Notes under the pieces: model-generated
Databases searched by the model: none
What the model was told of the DNA's origin: nothing
The model's input: the letters and a program-made list of their open reading frames with translations, nothing else
Translations under genes and position numbers: made by a program
Shown here: positions 1-10,749 of the stretch, piece after piece
Layout of the letters: the number at the start of each line of letters is the position of its first letter
Numbering within the stretch: position 1 is the first letter of the stretch
Assembly (NCBI RefSeq): GCF_014356525.2
Contig: NW_024090267.1
Span: 35,775 to 99,774, forward strand
Source of the DNA: Nilaparvata lugens
Taxonomy: Eukaryota > Arthropoda > Insecta > Hemiptera > Delphacidae
DNA length: 64,000 bases
Direction: 5' to 3'

Positions 1-284
1 GTCTAATCGCAACTTTAAGGTCTTTGGTTTCAATATTTTGTTTTGCAGTCATGGTATTATTATGCGTGTCCATCAGTATCAATATTCTCACATTCGAAAA
101 AACTAATTTAATAGGTGAATAAAAATAAACAAATGAACTAAATAATGCTGGAGAAATTATAATATTTTTGATTCTGAAAAATTAATTTTCATCAGATAGA
201 AAGATCATCACGGAACTGGATGAATTATATCATATGGAATACAAATTCAAACGTGAACTGAGTTTGTTAACATTTAAAACAGTT

Positions 285-354
285 GACATCTGGTACTTGT
301 GGATGAGAATACTGCGTGAGGTCTACTGTTCACAGAACTACTAGTACTTATAAG
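285..354 (-). repeat. terminus of dispersed repeat family A
   Basis: Inverted copy of the terminal segment that starts other family A copies at about 9990 and 38015. The shared core is TAGTTCTGTGAACAGTAGAC read on the minus strand, followed by CTCACGCAG. The body of this copy would lie toward position 1. Family A is defined here only by copies within the window; its class is unknown. Confidence 0.6.
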
Positions 355-614
355 TCACGTAATACAGGAGAATCACCATTCCAATTACATGCTCAATATA
401 GCCGATAAAATCAGCTGTTCCTGTATTACAGGACTTGTAAGTTTTTATGAAACAGGGGCCTAATTGAACTATTTTATTAGTTTTCACAACTTGATGTGAG
501 CAACGTTTCGTTTGCTCCTATGTATTGGTCCCGAATTTAGGATAACCTAACCAGTAACATCCTATAACCTCTTAACCAGTAGGGGATTGGCTGTCGGGGA
601 GACTCGTTGACGCC
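355..614. other. no gene seen
   Basis: AT-rich non-coding sequence. I see no open frame, repeat or regulatory signal I can support. Confidence 0.6.
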
Positions 615-680
615 AGCGTGCAAGGGGGGGGCTTGGTTGTCGTCACCGAACCCGACAACCAAGCTCCTCCCTCGCACGCT
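615..680. repeat. GC-rich hairpin
   Basis: Imperfect inverted repeat with arms of about 28 bases. The inner 11 bases, CTTGGTTGTCG and CGACAACCAAG, pair perfectly around a loop of about 10 bases, and the outer parts pair with a few mismatches in a G-run/C-run. It is probably the core of a small foldback element. Confidence 0.6.
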
Positions 681-2289
681 CACGTGCCGGAGTGCCAGAG
701 TTTTCGCGAGTAAACTGACATATAGGGTATTTCATGCACTTACTCAATGGATTTTGGAACAGTCCTCAAATCACGCCTGGTTTTCCCAGTCATTCATTGC
801 TTTCTGACGAGTTATATCACATTTTTAAGAACCAATAGTTCAAACTTATTCAAGTTCAGCTGAGGTATTGATTCATATTTTTATGGTCTTATACAAGAGC
901 TACATTTCAAAACAAAGCGAGTGAAATGAATTCTGTTCAGCTTTCAACGTATTTAGTGGCATCAATATATATACTGGTAACATATATTGTTACAATTCCT
1001 CCAGAGCGCAAGGCTCGCATGGTCATTAGGCCGCTCCTATGCTCGACCGACCATAGGCTTTTTTACGTGAGTGCGTATGCACCATCCTGACCATACGCAT
1101 CCATACATCAGTTTTTCTGACTCACAAATTGGACGCCTTTACAGATTGTTTAATTGTAGCTTATTATCTTCGTGAACGAAAGATTAAAAGGCGTAGATAT
1201 CAAGTTCACCCGATGGTCGCTCAAAGAGCATTTCAAAGGGAATTTAGTACCATATTATATACATCATTGCTTGGGGATGAAGATACACATTTTTCAACTA
1301 CCTCAGAATGTCCATCAGAAATTTTGATGAGTTATTTCGAGCTTGTATCACCATTGGGAATACTTGCAGTCACTTTAAGCTACGGATCAAATAAATGTAG
1401 ATAATAATAATATATGATTTTTCCAATAAAAATTTAGAATTGATAGAAAAACTCTGAATTCAAATATGACACCATTAATTGAATTCATTCATTATGCTAT
1501 TCAATTCAATATCAGCTGATTGTAGGGCAGAGGTGTCAGCACATTGGTTATGTTGCGATCGGGCTACTGATCAGTACAGCTCTGAAAGCTTCTATTTGCT
1601 TCAATAGCGCGTCAGTCGACCGATGGAACGGATGCGCACGAGCTTGACCGATGGTCTTCGTACGCAGTGTAAAACGCATGGTCCTAACCGTGCGCATGCG
1701 TGCCGTCAGTCCTGCTCTGTACGGATACATGGAATATCTATGGAAAAGACAAGCGCGACTGACGTACGCACTGACGGTCGGTCGACCTCTGTAACCGGCC
1801 TTACGCTTTGCGTACGCTCTGCTGACGCATGTCAGCCGCCACTTTTTTACGTCGGGGCGGGCAAGCCGCGTTTTATTATCAACTTCAACAACCTAGAACG
1901 CGTAAAAATGGTGATAGAGATATCGTGATTTCAGATTCGGATTCAGCGTCTCCAAATTAGTTGAATGACTCGCTCTCAAAAAATCAAAATTGAAAAAGTT
2001 TTGGTTCTATTGGATATTAAGCCATTCTATATGTACAGTACTCAACATTTTTCGAATGTTTTTTTCAAAGTTTCATTTAAAAAACTGTCCTATGCTTTGG
2101 AGTCAATCTTAATACAATAACATAGGCCTACATTGTTATTGCATTGAGGTAAAAGTAATAGTCCATTAATAAATGTACTATTATTACAGTACTTGATCAA
2201 TAACATCTTGCTCTGAATCAAATTATAAGAACTATTATTCATAATGGGCCATATGGATAAAGTTGAGAATTTGCTTATACTTCTAAAAT
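681..2289. other. no gene; CpG-rich block at about 1540-1880
   Basis: Mostly AT-rich non-coding sequence. About 1540-1880 is strikingly GC/CpG-rich and contains repeated CGTACG, GTCAGT and GTCGACC-type words in both orientations, which suggests a decayed foldback or a recently arrived segment. A shorter block of the same flavour lies at about 1005-1110. The 91-codon open frame at 1129-1404 resembles nothing I know and has no gene context. Confidence 0.45.
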
Positions 2290-2520
2290 ATTGAGCTATT
2301 TTCTATGAATAAACGTGAGCAAAACCTTTTGCTCATGCTCATCAAAAGAATAGTTTGAGCATTTGCTCAAAAGTATAAACTTATGCTCAAAATTGTATGA
2401 GTAAACTAGAGAATTTGCTCAACTTTTGAAGCAAATGCTTCAAAAAAGGTGAGTCTAGTCTGAAGCAGCTTTTCACCTTTTGCTTATAGTAGAATGGCTC
2501 AATTAATTCGTGTGAGCAAG
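2290..2520. repeat. cluster of TGAGCA/TGCTCA words
   Basis: The hexamers TGAGCA and TGCTCA, and near variants, recur many times in both orientations, so the segment can fold on itself repeatedly. A sister cluster lies at about 4130-4275, beyond the 811-bp duplication, and a short piece at about 59120-59140. The class is unknown. Confidence 0.45.
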
Positions 2521-3998
2521 AGGAAACTATACCAGATACGATCACAACCAATAGTTGAGAACTATTAAACTCTTCTTAGATTCAACCATGATATATATCA
2601 CCATTATTCCAACAAAAGAATAAATACAAAAGATTCCGATATAAAGATAGCTATCACAGAATAGGAAATAGGCATTTGAGAAGATGAGAGTGTAGACGAT
2701 TATAAGAAGGCTATTGAGATTATAAGATTATGCTGAAGATTATTATAGAGATGACATTTTTTCACGCTATTTCAAAATTCAGAACTCAACTAACCTAAAA
2801 CTCAATTCATAGAGAACAATATCGGGGCACCGAGCTTCGCTCGTTATTTTTATTTATTGATAAACAGAACACAATTCTCTAAAATGATCGTGTTTATATT
2901 TCACAGCTGGCTATATGTCAGCTTATGAATTTCGGGAATGCGATATTTTGATTTTCCACAGAATCACTCGCTCACTTTTTACTATCCACAGACGACGAAA
3001 GTCTCAGCTGTTTCAGACAAGGATGAATTATCCTTTCAATGTCATTCAGCGAGTTTTCCCAAGGATGAGACCTAGTGCAATCGAATTTTTATATCATAAA
3101 CCTACTATGTTCCAAATTTCGTGAAAATCGTTAGAGCCGTTTTCGAGATCCGTTGAACATAAATAACCAGATATAAAAATATAAACTTATGCTCAAAATT
3201 GTATGAGTAAACTAGAGAATTTGCTCAACTTTTGAAGCAAATGCTTCAAAAAAGGTGAGTCTAGTCTGAAGCAGCTTTTCACCTTTTGCTTATAGTAAAA
3301 TGGCTCAACTAATTCGTGTGAGCAAGAGGAAACTATACCAGATACGATCACAACCAATAGTTGAGAACTATTAAACTCTTTTTAGATTCAACCATGATAT
3401 ATATCACCATTATTCCAACAAAAGAATAAATACAAAAGATACCAATCCGATATAAAGATAGCTATCACAGAATAGGAAATAGGCATTTGAGAAGATGAGA
3501 GTGTAGACGATTATAAGAAGGCTATTGAGATTATAAGATTATGCTGAAGATTATTATAGAGATGACATTTTTTCACGCTATTTCAAAATTCAGAACTCAA
3601 CTAACCTAAAACTCAATTCATAGAGAACAATATCGGGGCACCGAGCTTCGCTCGTTATTTTTATTTATTGATAAACAGAACACAATTCTCTAAAATGATC
3701 GTGTTTATATTTCACAGCTGGCTATATGTCAGCTTATGAATTTCGGGAATGCGATATTTTGATTTTCCACAGAATCACTCGCTCACTTTTTACTATCCAC
3801 AGACGACGAAAGTCTCAGCTGTTTCAGACAAGGATGAATTATCCTTTTAATGTCATTCAGCGAGTTTTCCCAAGGATGAGACCTAGTGCAATCGAATTTT
3901 TATATCATAAACCTACCATGTTTCAAATTTCGTGAAAATCGTTAGAGCCGTTTTCGAGATCCGTTGAACATAAATAACCAGATATGAAAATATAAACA
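2374..3998. repeat. two-copy direct tandem duplication, about 806/811 bp unit
   Basis: Copy 1 (about 2374-3179) and copy 2 (about 3180-3998) are nearly identical. They differ by scattered substitutions and one 5-bp insertion in copy 2 near 3440. Each copy contains the same 69-codon open frame (2915-3124 and 3726-3935), which resembles no family I know. Each copy ends in an AAATAACCAGATAT-like tail before the next unit starts. Near identity implies a recent duplication, or an assembly artefact at a repeat. Confidence 0.85.
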
Positions 3999-4129
3999 GA
4001 TATACATGATAGAGAACAGAGCAGACGACCAAACACAAGCGGTGTCTATACTTGCATATTTAGCGCTAACCTTTCGCTATAAAACAAAGTTAGGCCACAA
4101 AGGCGAATCAGCTGATGAAAAATCTTCAA

Positions 4130-4275
4130 GGTACGTGAGCATTTGCTCCAGAGTTAAGGAGCATAAGGTAAAGCTTATTCATATAAAAATGAGCAAATGC
4201 TTATGCTTCTACCTAATGCTCATCAGCAAAACCTTATGCTCCATGCTCACGAGCATATGCTCTGTTTTTACTCAT
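4130..4275. repeat. second TGAGCA/TGCTCA cluster
   Basis: Dense alternation of GAGCA and TGCTC words on both strands, matching the character of the cluster at 2290-2520. The two clusters flank the 811-bp duplication. Confidence 0.45.
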
Positions 4276-4900
4276 ATGGACCCATGTGTATGTGACTTCA
4301 AATAATTCTGAGAAGTTTCCCATGATTTGTATGTTATCATTGTTAGTTGACTTCATTCATACTTTATATTTCCGTTTCCTCTGATTATTTTTATTATTCT
4401 GAAATATAGGAGCTTCGATCTAATTGGAACAATAGATCTTTTGAAATAATATACATGGTATTATTTACTACTACGAATGTCGGCTAGCAGTCGGCTAGAT
4501 TGATGTTTGCGTTTAAATCCAACAATTCTTGGTAATGTATGTTTCATTCAAAATAAGTTTATTCTCAGTCAGTTTGTCACAATTGAGTCGCTTAGTGCCT
4601 CAGCTATATGTTTTCAGTTTTTAGGTTTTTGTTGTCAGCAGTTAGCACTATTGTAGAGCTATCCAACACAATAGTCTAGCTCTTTGAAGTAGCGATATTC
4701 GACATCAAACTAACGAAAATGAATTGTTATGCAACACAGTATTCAAAGTAATTCTTATGATTGTTCTGCCGGTTCTTGGAATTATTGGTGTTCTTTCATC
4801 TCATGTTATATTCTGGAGGCAAATACAATACTTATTCTATATGCTGTATACTTATTCTATATGCTATTAATGTACTGAAATCACTTCACTTATATGGGCT

Positions 4901-5045
4901 TTAATAAAAACAATATAAAAACTTGTAGTACCCTTTAAAAAGTTTCAACTTGAAAATGACCTATGGTCGAAACTAGTCGTTAAAATATTTTCAAGTTTTC
5001 AATAAAGGGTAGGCCTACTACAAGTTTTTATATTGTTTTTATTAA
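4901..5045. mobile_element. foldback MITE
   Basis: Terminal inverted repeats of about 35-40 bp. The left end runs TTAATAAAAACAATATAAAA and the right end is its complement, with one 6-bp insertion (GGCCTA) in the right arm. No coding capacity. The centre contains a CCTATGGTCGAAACTAGTCG-type core. Confidence 0.75.
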
Positions 5046-6107
5046 TTGATGTACTGTATATATACTGTAAATTAATAAAAGAATTGAAATAGTACGATTT
5101 TTCAAACAAACAATAACGTTCTTTGAATGATTATAGAACAATTAAAAAAAGCACTATACATTTCGGGACTTTTTTCTATCCCGTCTTCAGGTACAAATAC
5201 GAAATAAATAAACATCAGTATTGACTAATTCAAGAAAAATATTGAAACAATGTTCATAACTCGACAATGATGTTCATTTATTTTCAATCTTCACCTGGAG
5301 ATGGGAGTAAGTCCTGGAATTTATAGTGCTTTCAATTGATTTTAATGGTTTTATAATATTAGAGATTTATTGTATTTTAAAAAGAAATAAAAGGTCTTTT
5401 TGAAAAAGCTGTACTATTTACTCATCTTTGTATTATCTTCATTAGTTATTAACCGAATTATTTATTTATTACCGCCGATGAATAATTGTGATTTTTATAA
5501 TAATTGCTGACATCTGATATTACAAAAAACTTTGAAAATTTGAAATCAGAACTTTCCTATCACGATTAATTGCCAAGTTGCCCAAGCCTCGAAGATTGCT
5601 GAGTACAAATTGATGTCCCTCGTCAGTGAGACGCTGTCGATACGAACAAGTGTGAACTGAATTGCAATTGGCTGCCAACAGAAATTCGCTCCACTTGTAA
5701 AAACGCAACTGGCTAGCGTCGCAAATGTGCATCGAGCCTAACGTAACTTTTCACTTGTCCGATACGATTGTCAGACGAACAGTCTTCTAGTAAAAAAATA
5801 TAGCACACCATCGATAACCCACCATACAAACCTGACTTAGCCACTAGTAACTTATACCTTTTACCCAAATTCGAGACATAACTTTGAGAGCAGAGCTTCC
5901 AAACTAACGAGGAGCTCCAAAACAATGTCACAGCCTACTTAAACTCATTTTGCGGCAGCATTTTATGAAAAGGGGTTTGACAGGCTGGTCCACTGGTATG
6001 ACAAATGCCTCAACCTTCACGGCAATTACGTTGGAGAATAATCATCCTTTTGGTATTACAGCTCGATGTGAGCTTCAACATAGAGAAAAAATAGCATAAG
6101 GCGGATT
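5046..6107. other. no gene seen
   Basis: Non-coding. The short minus-strand open frames at about 5520-5931 have no recognisable motif and lack consistent coding character. No repeat found within the window. Confidence 0.5.
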
Positions 6108-6430
6108 TCACACCAAAGCTGGGCCGGGCCGGGCCGAGCCGAGCCGGGCGGATCGGCCGAGCGGAATCTGCCTGCGTTCGCACTGAAGCCGATTGCCGAT
6201 TCGCTCAGTAATACAAATATTGCGCAACTCACTATATGCGAAGATCGAACTAAACTGAAAGAAGGCAGAATCCGCTTGGCCGAAAACGCTCGAGTTGGGC
6301 GTCAAGCAGACTGCACAAATCCTCGGCTCGGTCCGGCGTTGATTTGAATGCTCCCGACTAAATCCTGCATAGCTAGCGCGCACGCGGATTCCGCTAGACT
6401 CTAATAAAGGATGGCCACTAACGATAGGAC
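6108..6430. other. GC-rich low-complexity segment
   Basis: Starts with a GCCGGGCC/GAGCCGAGCC-type tandem run (about 6120-6155) and remains GC-rich to about 6420, unlike its AT-rich surroundings. An A-run follows at about 6475-6488. The 169-codon minus-strand frame across it reflects base composition and A/T runs, not a recognisable protein. Confidence 0.4.
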
Positions 6431-6740
6431 ATGCATGATGAACATGTGTGTACACACATGTCGTCATACAATTAAAAAAAAAAAAAAAGATTGGGGAAGA
6501 ATAATTAAAAAAAAACAAAGTGAAAAAGGGTAGCTTACCTCTTTGAACCCCCCTGTTGGTTGGGGGAGCTTTGAGTCGAACATCGTACTCATGAATGTGT
6601 TGAAAACCAGAATTCACCCACAGTATCCCTGCTTGACATAGGTGGCGACTAAAAGGGACCCCAAGGCAACTCCATAAGTTGCCTTGCCTTCAAACCCCAT
6701 GCCTTCATGGATCTGCCCCATTAGGGCAGTTTCGGAGGGA

Positions 6741-7445
6741 CAAAAAGAAAAACCCAAGAGACCAGAGATGGGTGAATCTCCAGCAACAAATGTGGGTCAA
6801 GAGGCTGACCAGGTGCCCTAGAGGCAATTTGGCGACCCCTCCTTCAGCGGAAGGACCTACAAAAAAGCCAGGAGTGGAACTCACGTAGGTCACGAGTTTG
6901 TGGGTGGAGAGGCCAAAACTCACCACTGCTCAAAGAAGGGCGGCCATTCAGGCCAGGCAACACTTCTTGGGAGAGGTGAGGCTTTTGACCTGCAGAGTTT
7001 TGAAGGGGCAAAAAGAAAAACCCAAGAGACCAGAGATGGGTGAATCTCCAGCAACAAATGTGGGTCAAGAGGCTGACCAGGTGCCCTAGAGGCAATTTGG
7101 CGACCCCTCCTTCAGCGGAAGGACCTACAAAAAAGCCAGGAGTGGAACTCACGTAGGTCACGAGTTTGTGGGTGGAGAGGCCAAAACTCACCACTGCTCA
7201 AAGAAGGGCGGCCATTCAGGCCAGGCAACACTTCTTGGGAGAGGTGAGGCTTTTGACCTGCAGAGTTTTGAAGGGGCAAAAAGAAAAACCCAAGAGACCA
7301 GAGATGGGTGAAACTCCAGGTACAAATGTGGATCAAGAGGCTGCGTCAAGGGTGGCCGGGCGCTCTAGAGGCAGCTTAGCCACCCCTTCCTCAGTGGAAG
7401 GACCTTCGACGAAGGCCAGGAGTGGAACTCACGTAGGTCGCGAGG
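6741..7445 (+). repeat. 268-bp tandem repeat, about 2.6 copies, inside LINE-like sequence
   Basis: Units start at 6741, 7009 and 7277, giving an exact 268-bp period. Copies 1 and 2 are nearly identical; the third diverges after about 60 bp and runs into the LINE 3' end. Plus-strand translation of the unit gives a basic peptide rich in Q, R and K (containing QRRAAIQARQHFLGEVRLL) in a frame that shifts between units, because 268 is not a multiple of 3. This is therefore a DNA-level duplication of a once-coding retroelement segment. Confidence 0.8.
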
Positions 7446-7660
7446 ACTAATCAGTCTGAAGAGACTGCCAAGCATATCACACTGGATTGCGACAAGCAAC
7501 CAGGTGATGAATGGGATGTTAGCATAGGGGAAAACTCCTGGTTCTTGTAAAGGACACAGGTATTGGTTTGCCTAACTAATATACTACTTGGGAACACAAT
7601 AAGCTTCGGTTGACGTGTGGGGTTATTTGAACCTTTGGATCCTTGAATCCGTCCCTTCAA
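7446..7660 (+). mobile_element. 3' end of an R1-like LINE (fragment)
   Basis: A short reading contains EETAKHITLDCDKQ. This resembles the cysteine/histidine tail (E-x2-A-x-H-I-x2-D-C) that ends many R1-type polyproteins. Beyond it, ACAATAAGCTTCGGTTGACG and the GGATCC-rich stretch resemble 3' UTRs of such LINEs. Truncated 5'; no reverse transcriptase remains. The assignment rests on motif resemblance only. Confidence 0.4.
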
Positions 7661-7698
7661 AAATCATAATCATCATACCTGTTTAAAAATTTCAGTCC

Positions 7699-8133
7699 TG
7701 CTTCCACATATTGGTCGAGTCGCTGGCCCAGCCTGGTAAGCTTGGCTGCGTTGGTCCATGGCTGCGTCCACACTGCGTGCCCAATCAAGGCCAGCGGTAG
7801 CCAGCGACATATCCATGATAGAAATTGAAAATATCAACTGGAATGAATACGATAAAAATCAATAACAAAATATCACAAAACTGATTAATAGTAGCAATTA
7901 GGCCTATAGCAAGTCAATCACTCAGAAAAAACAGCAAATGAGACAACAAAGCAGGAAACAGAACGCATTAGTAGAGAAGTGTGGATGAGTGGTTTGTCAG
8001 CACTGGCCTTGGTTGGGCTGGCCTCCGCTCGTAAAAAATCGGAGCGATAGCCAACGAAGGCCAGCGCTGGCAAACCAGCCATCCACACATTGGCCGACGC
8101 TGGCCCACGTTGGGCCAATATGTAGGTGCGGCA
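7699..8133. mobile_element. foldback element with nested perfect hairpin
   Basis: Outer arms share a CACATATTGG / CCAATATGTAG inverted pair at about 7705 and 8112. Inside, 7979-8088 forms a nearly perfect hairpin starting GTGTGGATGAGTGGTTTG and ending in its complement. GGCCAGCG/CGCTGGCC words recur throughout. No coding capacity. This is probably a MITE with an expanded or nested core. Confidence 0.6.
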
Positions 8134-8652
8134 TAATAATATAACATTGAATCAATCAATCAATCAATCAGCAACAGATAATCATGTTGGCACCTGCTTC
8201 CAGGAGTAGCATTGGACAGACAGACTGAGCTGGAATACCAATAATACATCATTATGTCATAAACCATAAGTGTGGCGGACCCAAACCCACTATATTGTCT
8301 CCACCTGGACATCAGAAATAAATAGATGAGAACAAAATATGAAATTAAAACATAATAAAAAATAGAAACGAATACAAATTAAAATAGAATATGAAACAAA
8401 AATAAATACGAGGAATAATAATAGAGTAAGAAAAAAATATTTGAAAACAAGAAAGAGGATTAATTGACTATTAATTTTAAAAATTTACTTGCGAAAGCTG
8501 AACTAACTACACTCACTAGAGTTTTGTAATGTCTGATAAATGTCCCTTGAAGTTTTAATATTTTTTTTATAGTCAACTTTTAACCACGAATTAAATAGTA
8601 AACAAAATGGAAGAGTGGAAAAGCGTTATTATATTGAGGGACTTTTTGCATG
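8134..8652. other. no gene; short ATCA microsatellite
   Basis: AT-rich non-coding sequence with an (AATC)n run of about five units near 8150-8170. Nothing else supported. Confidence 0.5.
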
Positions 8653-8865
8653 TTTAGGGTGTGTGCACACAGAGAGAGGTCAGCGGTCTGAGCGGTCTTA
8701 GGAGGTTTATATCCATATCCTCTCAAGAACGCTGCAACTTGAAACATCAGGCGTTCTTGGTGAAATGAAATAAAATGAAGATATACTTCAGGAGGCAGAA
8801 TTACGACTTTTTAGCACTTTCCTTTACTACTCAACCTCGATTTACTTTTGTGCACACACCCTAAA
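8653..8865. mobile_element. MITE with TTTAGGGTGTGTGCACA ends
   Basis: Left terminus TTTAGGGTGTGTGCACAC and right terminus GTGCACACACCCTAAA are inverted repeats of 16-18 bp bounding a 213-bp non-coding segment. The size and lack of coding capacity fit a MITE. Confidence 0.7.
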
Positions 8866-9179
8866 TAATGAATCAATATTTTCGTTCCTGTAACATAAAT
8901 TAAGAGCATTACAAGTTTTCAATAGGAAGCAATACTTTTCATGCAGTAATTAATCTATATTTTATAAGAACTATGAGTCGAAACAAGGTTATCAATATTA
9001 TATGTGCAGGTTTAGTGAATTTAAAATAAAAAGGCATGCCACTTTGGTAAAAAATTGATAATGAACATTGAATGATGAAAGTATTAGAGCTGCTCTGAAG
9101 AATAGTAATTACAGCAGAATTTCGAGGTACTAGGTCAAAGCTTAGAGTTGAACTTTGGGTTTGTTCATTTACAATGGGT
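8866..9179. other. no gene seen
   Basis: AT-rich non-coding sequence. Nothing supported. Confidence 0.5.
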
Positions 9180-9450
9180 AGTTCCATTGTCAGTCATCAT
9201 ATCAGCAGTGATCATGCTATTTCGCCATTGCTTGCTACAATTTGATTAGTACAAATTGAGTTGATTCGGAACTAGCTGACTGAATCCATGAAGATTTTTT
9301 GCCTGTTCTGAAATTTTGGGCATAGCCTATCGCTTACTTTTTGTTTCACATGTCAAAAAGTTCAAAGACTGTCAGGAAACATAATATGCTGGCAATGAAG
9401 CCAAATACAGCATAGTAAAAAGGATGCAATACAGTTATGTATAAACACAT
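9180..9450 (+). repeat. third partial copy of the inverted-duplication arm
   Basis: Resembles the stretch at about 62590-62790 in the right arm (same orientation) and 14400-14620 in the left arm (reversed). Shared words include TTGCTACAATT, GGGCATAG and TATCGCTTACTTTTTGT. It is more diverged than the two main arms are from each other, so it is an older or independent copy. Confidence 0.6.
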
Positions 9451-9482
9451 TCACACTATACACTGCTCTGCTTTTGACACTT

Positions 9483-9870
9483 TCACTCCACAACACTACA
9501 CAACTTGAAAGTTTTTGTCCCCTTCAATTTGCGCAGCATAAGTGTGTTGTCAAGTAGGAGAACGACCTCTTCATTTTCATGCCGTTGTATCCTGTCTGCA
9601 TGCTTGCGTGCGAAGCGCCCAATTTCTGATAAGACAAACTCCACCTCCAGATCTATGTGAATCACATCGTTTCGGATGAAGCTTGTAGTATCAACGATGT
9701 TCCTCAAAACTTTGTTCTGGAACCGTTGAGTAACATTCACATTGCTCTTGCTGGCACAGCCCCACAGCTGTATTCCATACATCCATATGGGTGTCAGGGT
9801 CTGCTTGTGTTTGAATGAGATGACGATATCCTTTACTAGCCAGAGTTAGGTCTTGTTCGCCTCTGTACCA
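9483..9870 (-). pseudogene. Jockey-type LINE reverse transcriptase, C-terminal fragment
   Basis: Minus-strand translation contains WMYGIQLWGCASKSN and QRFQNKVLRNIVD, the conserved region downstream of the polymerase domain in Jockey-clade ORF2 proteins. The fragment is 5'-truncated and the reading changes frame near 9780. A stop follows at 9483. The catalytic FADD/YADD box is absent. Related fragments at 13838-14285 and 62868-63320 lie in the duplication arms, but this one runs opposite to its neighbouring arm-like segment. Confidence 0.75.
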
Positions 9871-9989
9871 CACCCATCATTCAAATTTAGTTTGATCATT
9901 GATGTAAGGTTATGTCAAGTAGCTTTTCTACAAGACAAACCGTCTGAAATAGAATTATTGTATCTTGTATCAATAGCACAAAATCTCAA

Positions 9990-10405
9990 AAGATTTTTAC
10001 TAGTAGTTCTGTGAACAGTAGACCTCACGCAGTATTCTCATCCACAAGTACCTGATTGAAACTATAGAACTTATGGAGATACAGCAATAGACTGGCTTCT
10101 CCACAAATCTGTGTAATCACTTGTCAGCTGATTTATGATCAATAATTCTATAGTCTGATTTTTACTCTAATATTGGCGTATGAAGGAGGCTCCTTTTTCC
10201 TTTTATATTATCCTTGAAATGCAAAATTTCTAAAAACGATGTATAAACGTCGACGCGCAATTGAAAAAGGAACATACCTGTCAAATTTCATGAAAAAACT
10301 ATTACCGCGTTTCGACGTAAATGCGCAACATATAAACATTTAACCATTAAGAGAAATGCCAAACCGTCGACTTGAATCTTAGAACTCACTTCGCTCGGTC
10401 AATAA
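9990..10405 (+). repeat. dispersed repeat family A, near-complete copy
   Basis: Starts with TAGTTCTGTGAACAGTAGAC and ends with an AACTCACTTCGCTCGGTCAA-type tail. The body matches 38790-39003, with shared ATTATCCTT(G/C)AAATGC and GTCGACGCGCA-like words. About 410 bp without coding potential. The terminal GACCTCAC words at both ends suggest a non-autonomous DNA element or SINE; I cannot decide which. Confidence 0.65.
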
Positions 10406-10749
10406 TTATTTTTATCGTCTACCGTTGCTGAAATTGATGCTCTGTTGAGACTTAGGGTGGGCATGGATAGAACAGAATAGTATATAATATAATATGATGC
10501 ATAAGAAAGATAACGATGAGAGATGGATGAACTTTTTAGTTTCAGGAATATTCTGAACGACTGTGGAGTGAATTTCAAGAATATAAATTGGAGTTAATTT
10601 GACTGACCATGAGTGGTCACCCTTTCAATAGGAGTACCAAGTGCAAGTCGCACATAAAATATTTGAAAATCTGATTTGATCTGATCTGATCATAATAGCT
10701 TGAGCACGCCATGCTATACACATCTACAAAATATATTTTGAACAGGTTT
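10406..10749. other. no gene seen
   Basis: AT-rich non-coding sequence. Nothing supported. Confidence 0.5.

Noticed and set aside
1129..1404. 91-codon open frame as a gene
   Set aside because: No recognisable motif, no splice or promoter context, and composition like the surrounding non-coding DNA.
6108..6617. 169-codon minus-strand frame as a gene
   Set aside because: It spans a GC-rich low-complexity run and A/T homopolymers; the product is composition noise without domains.
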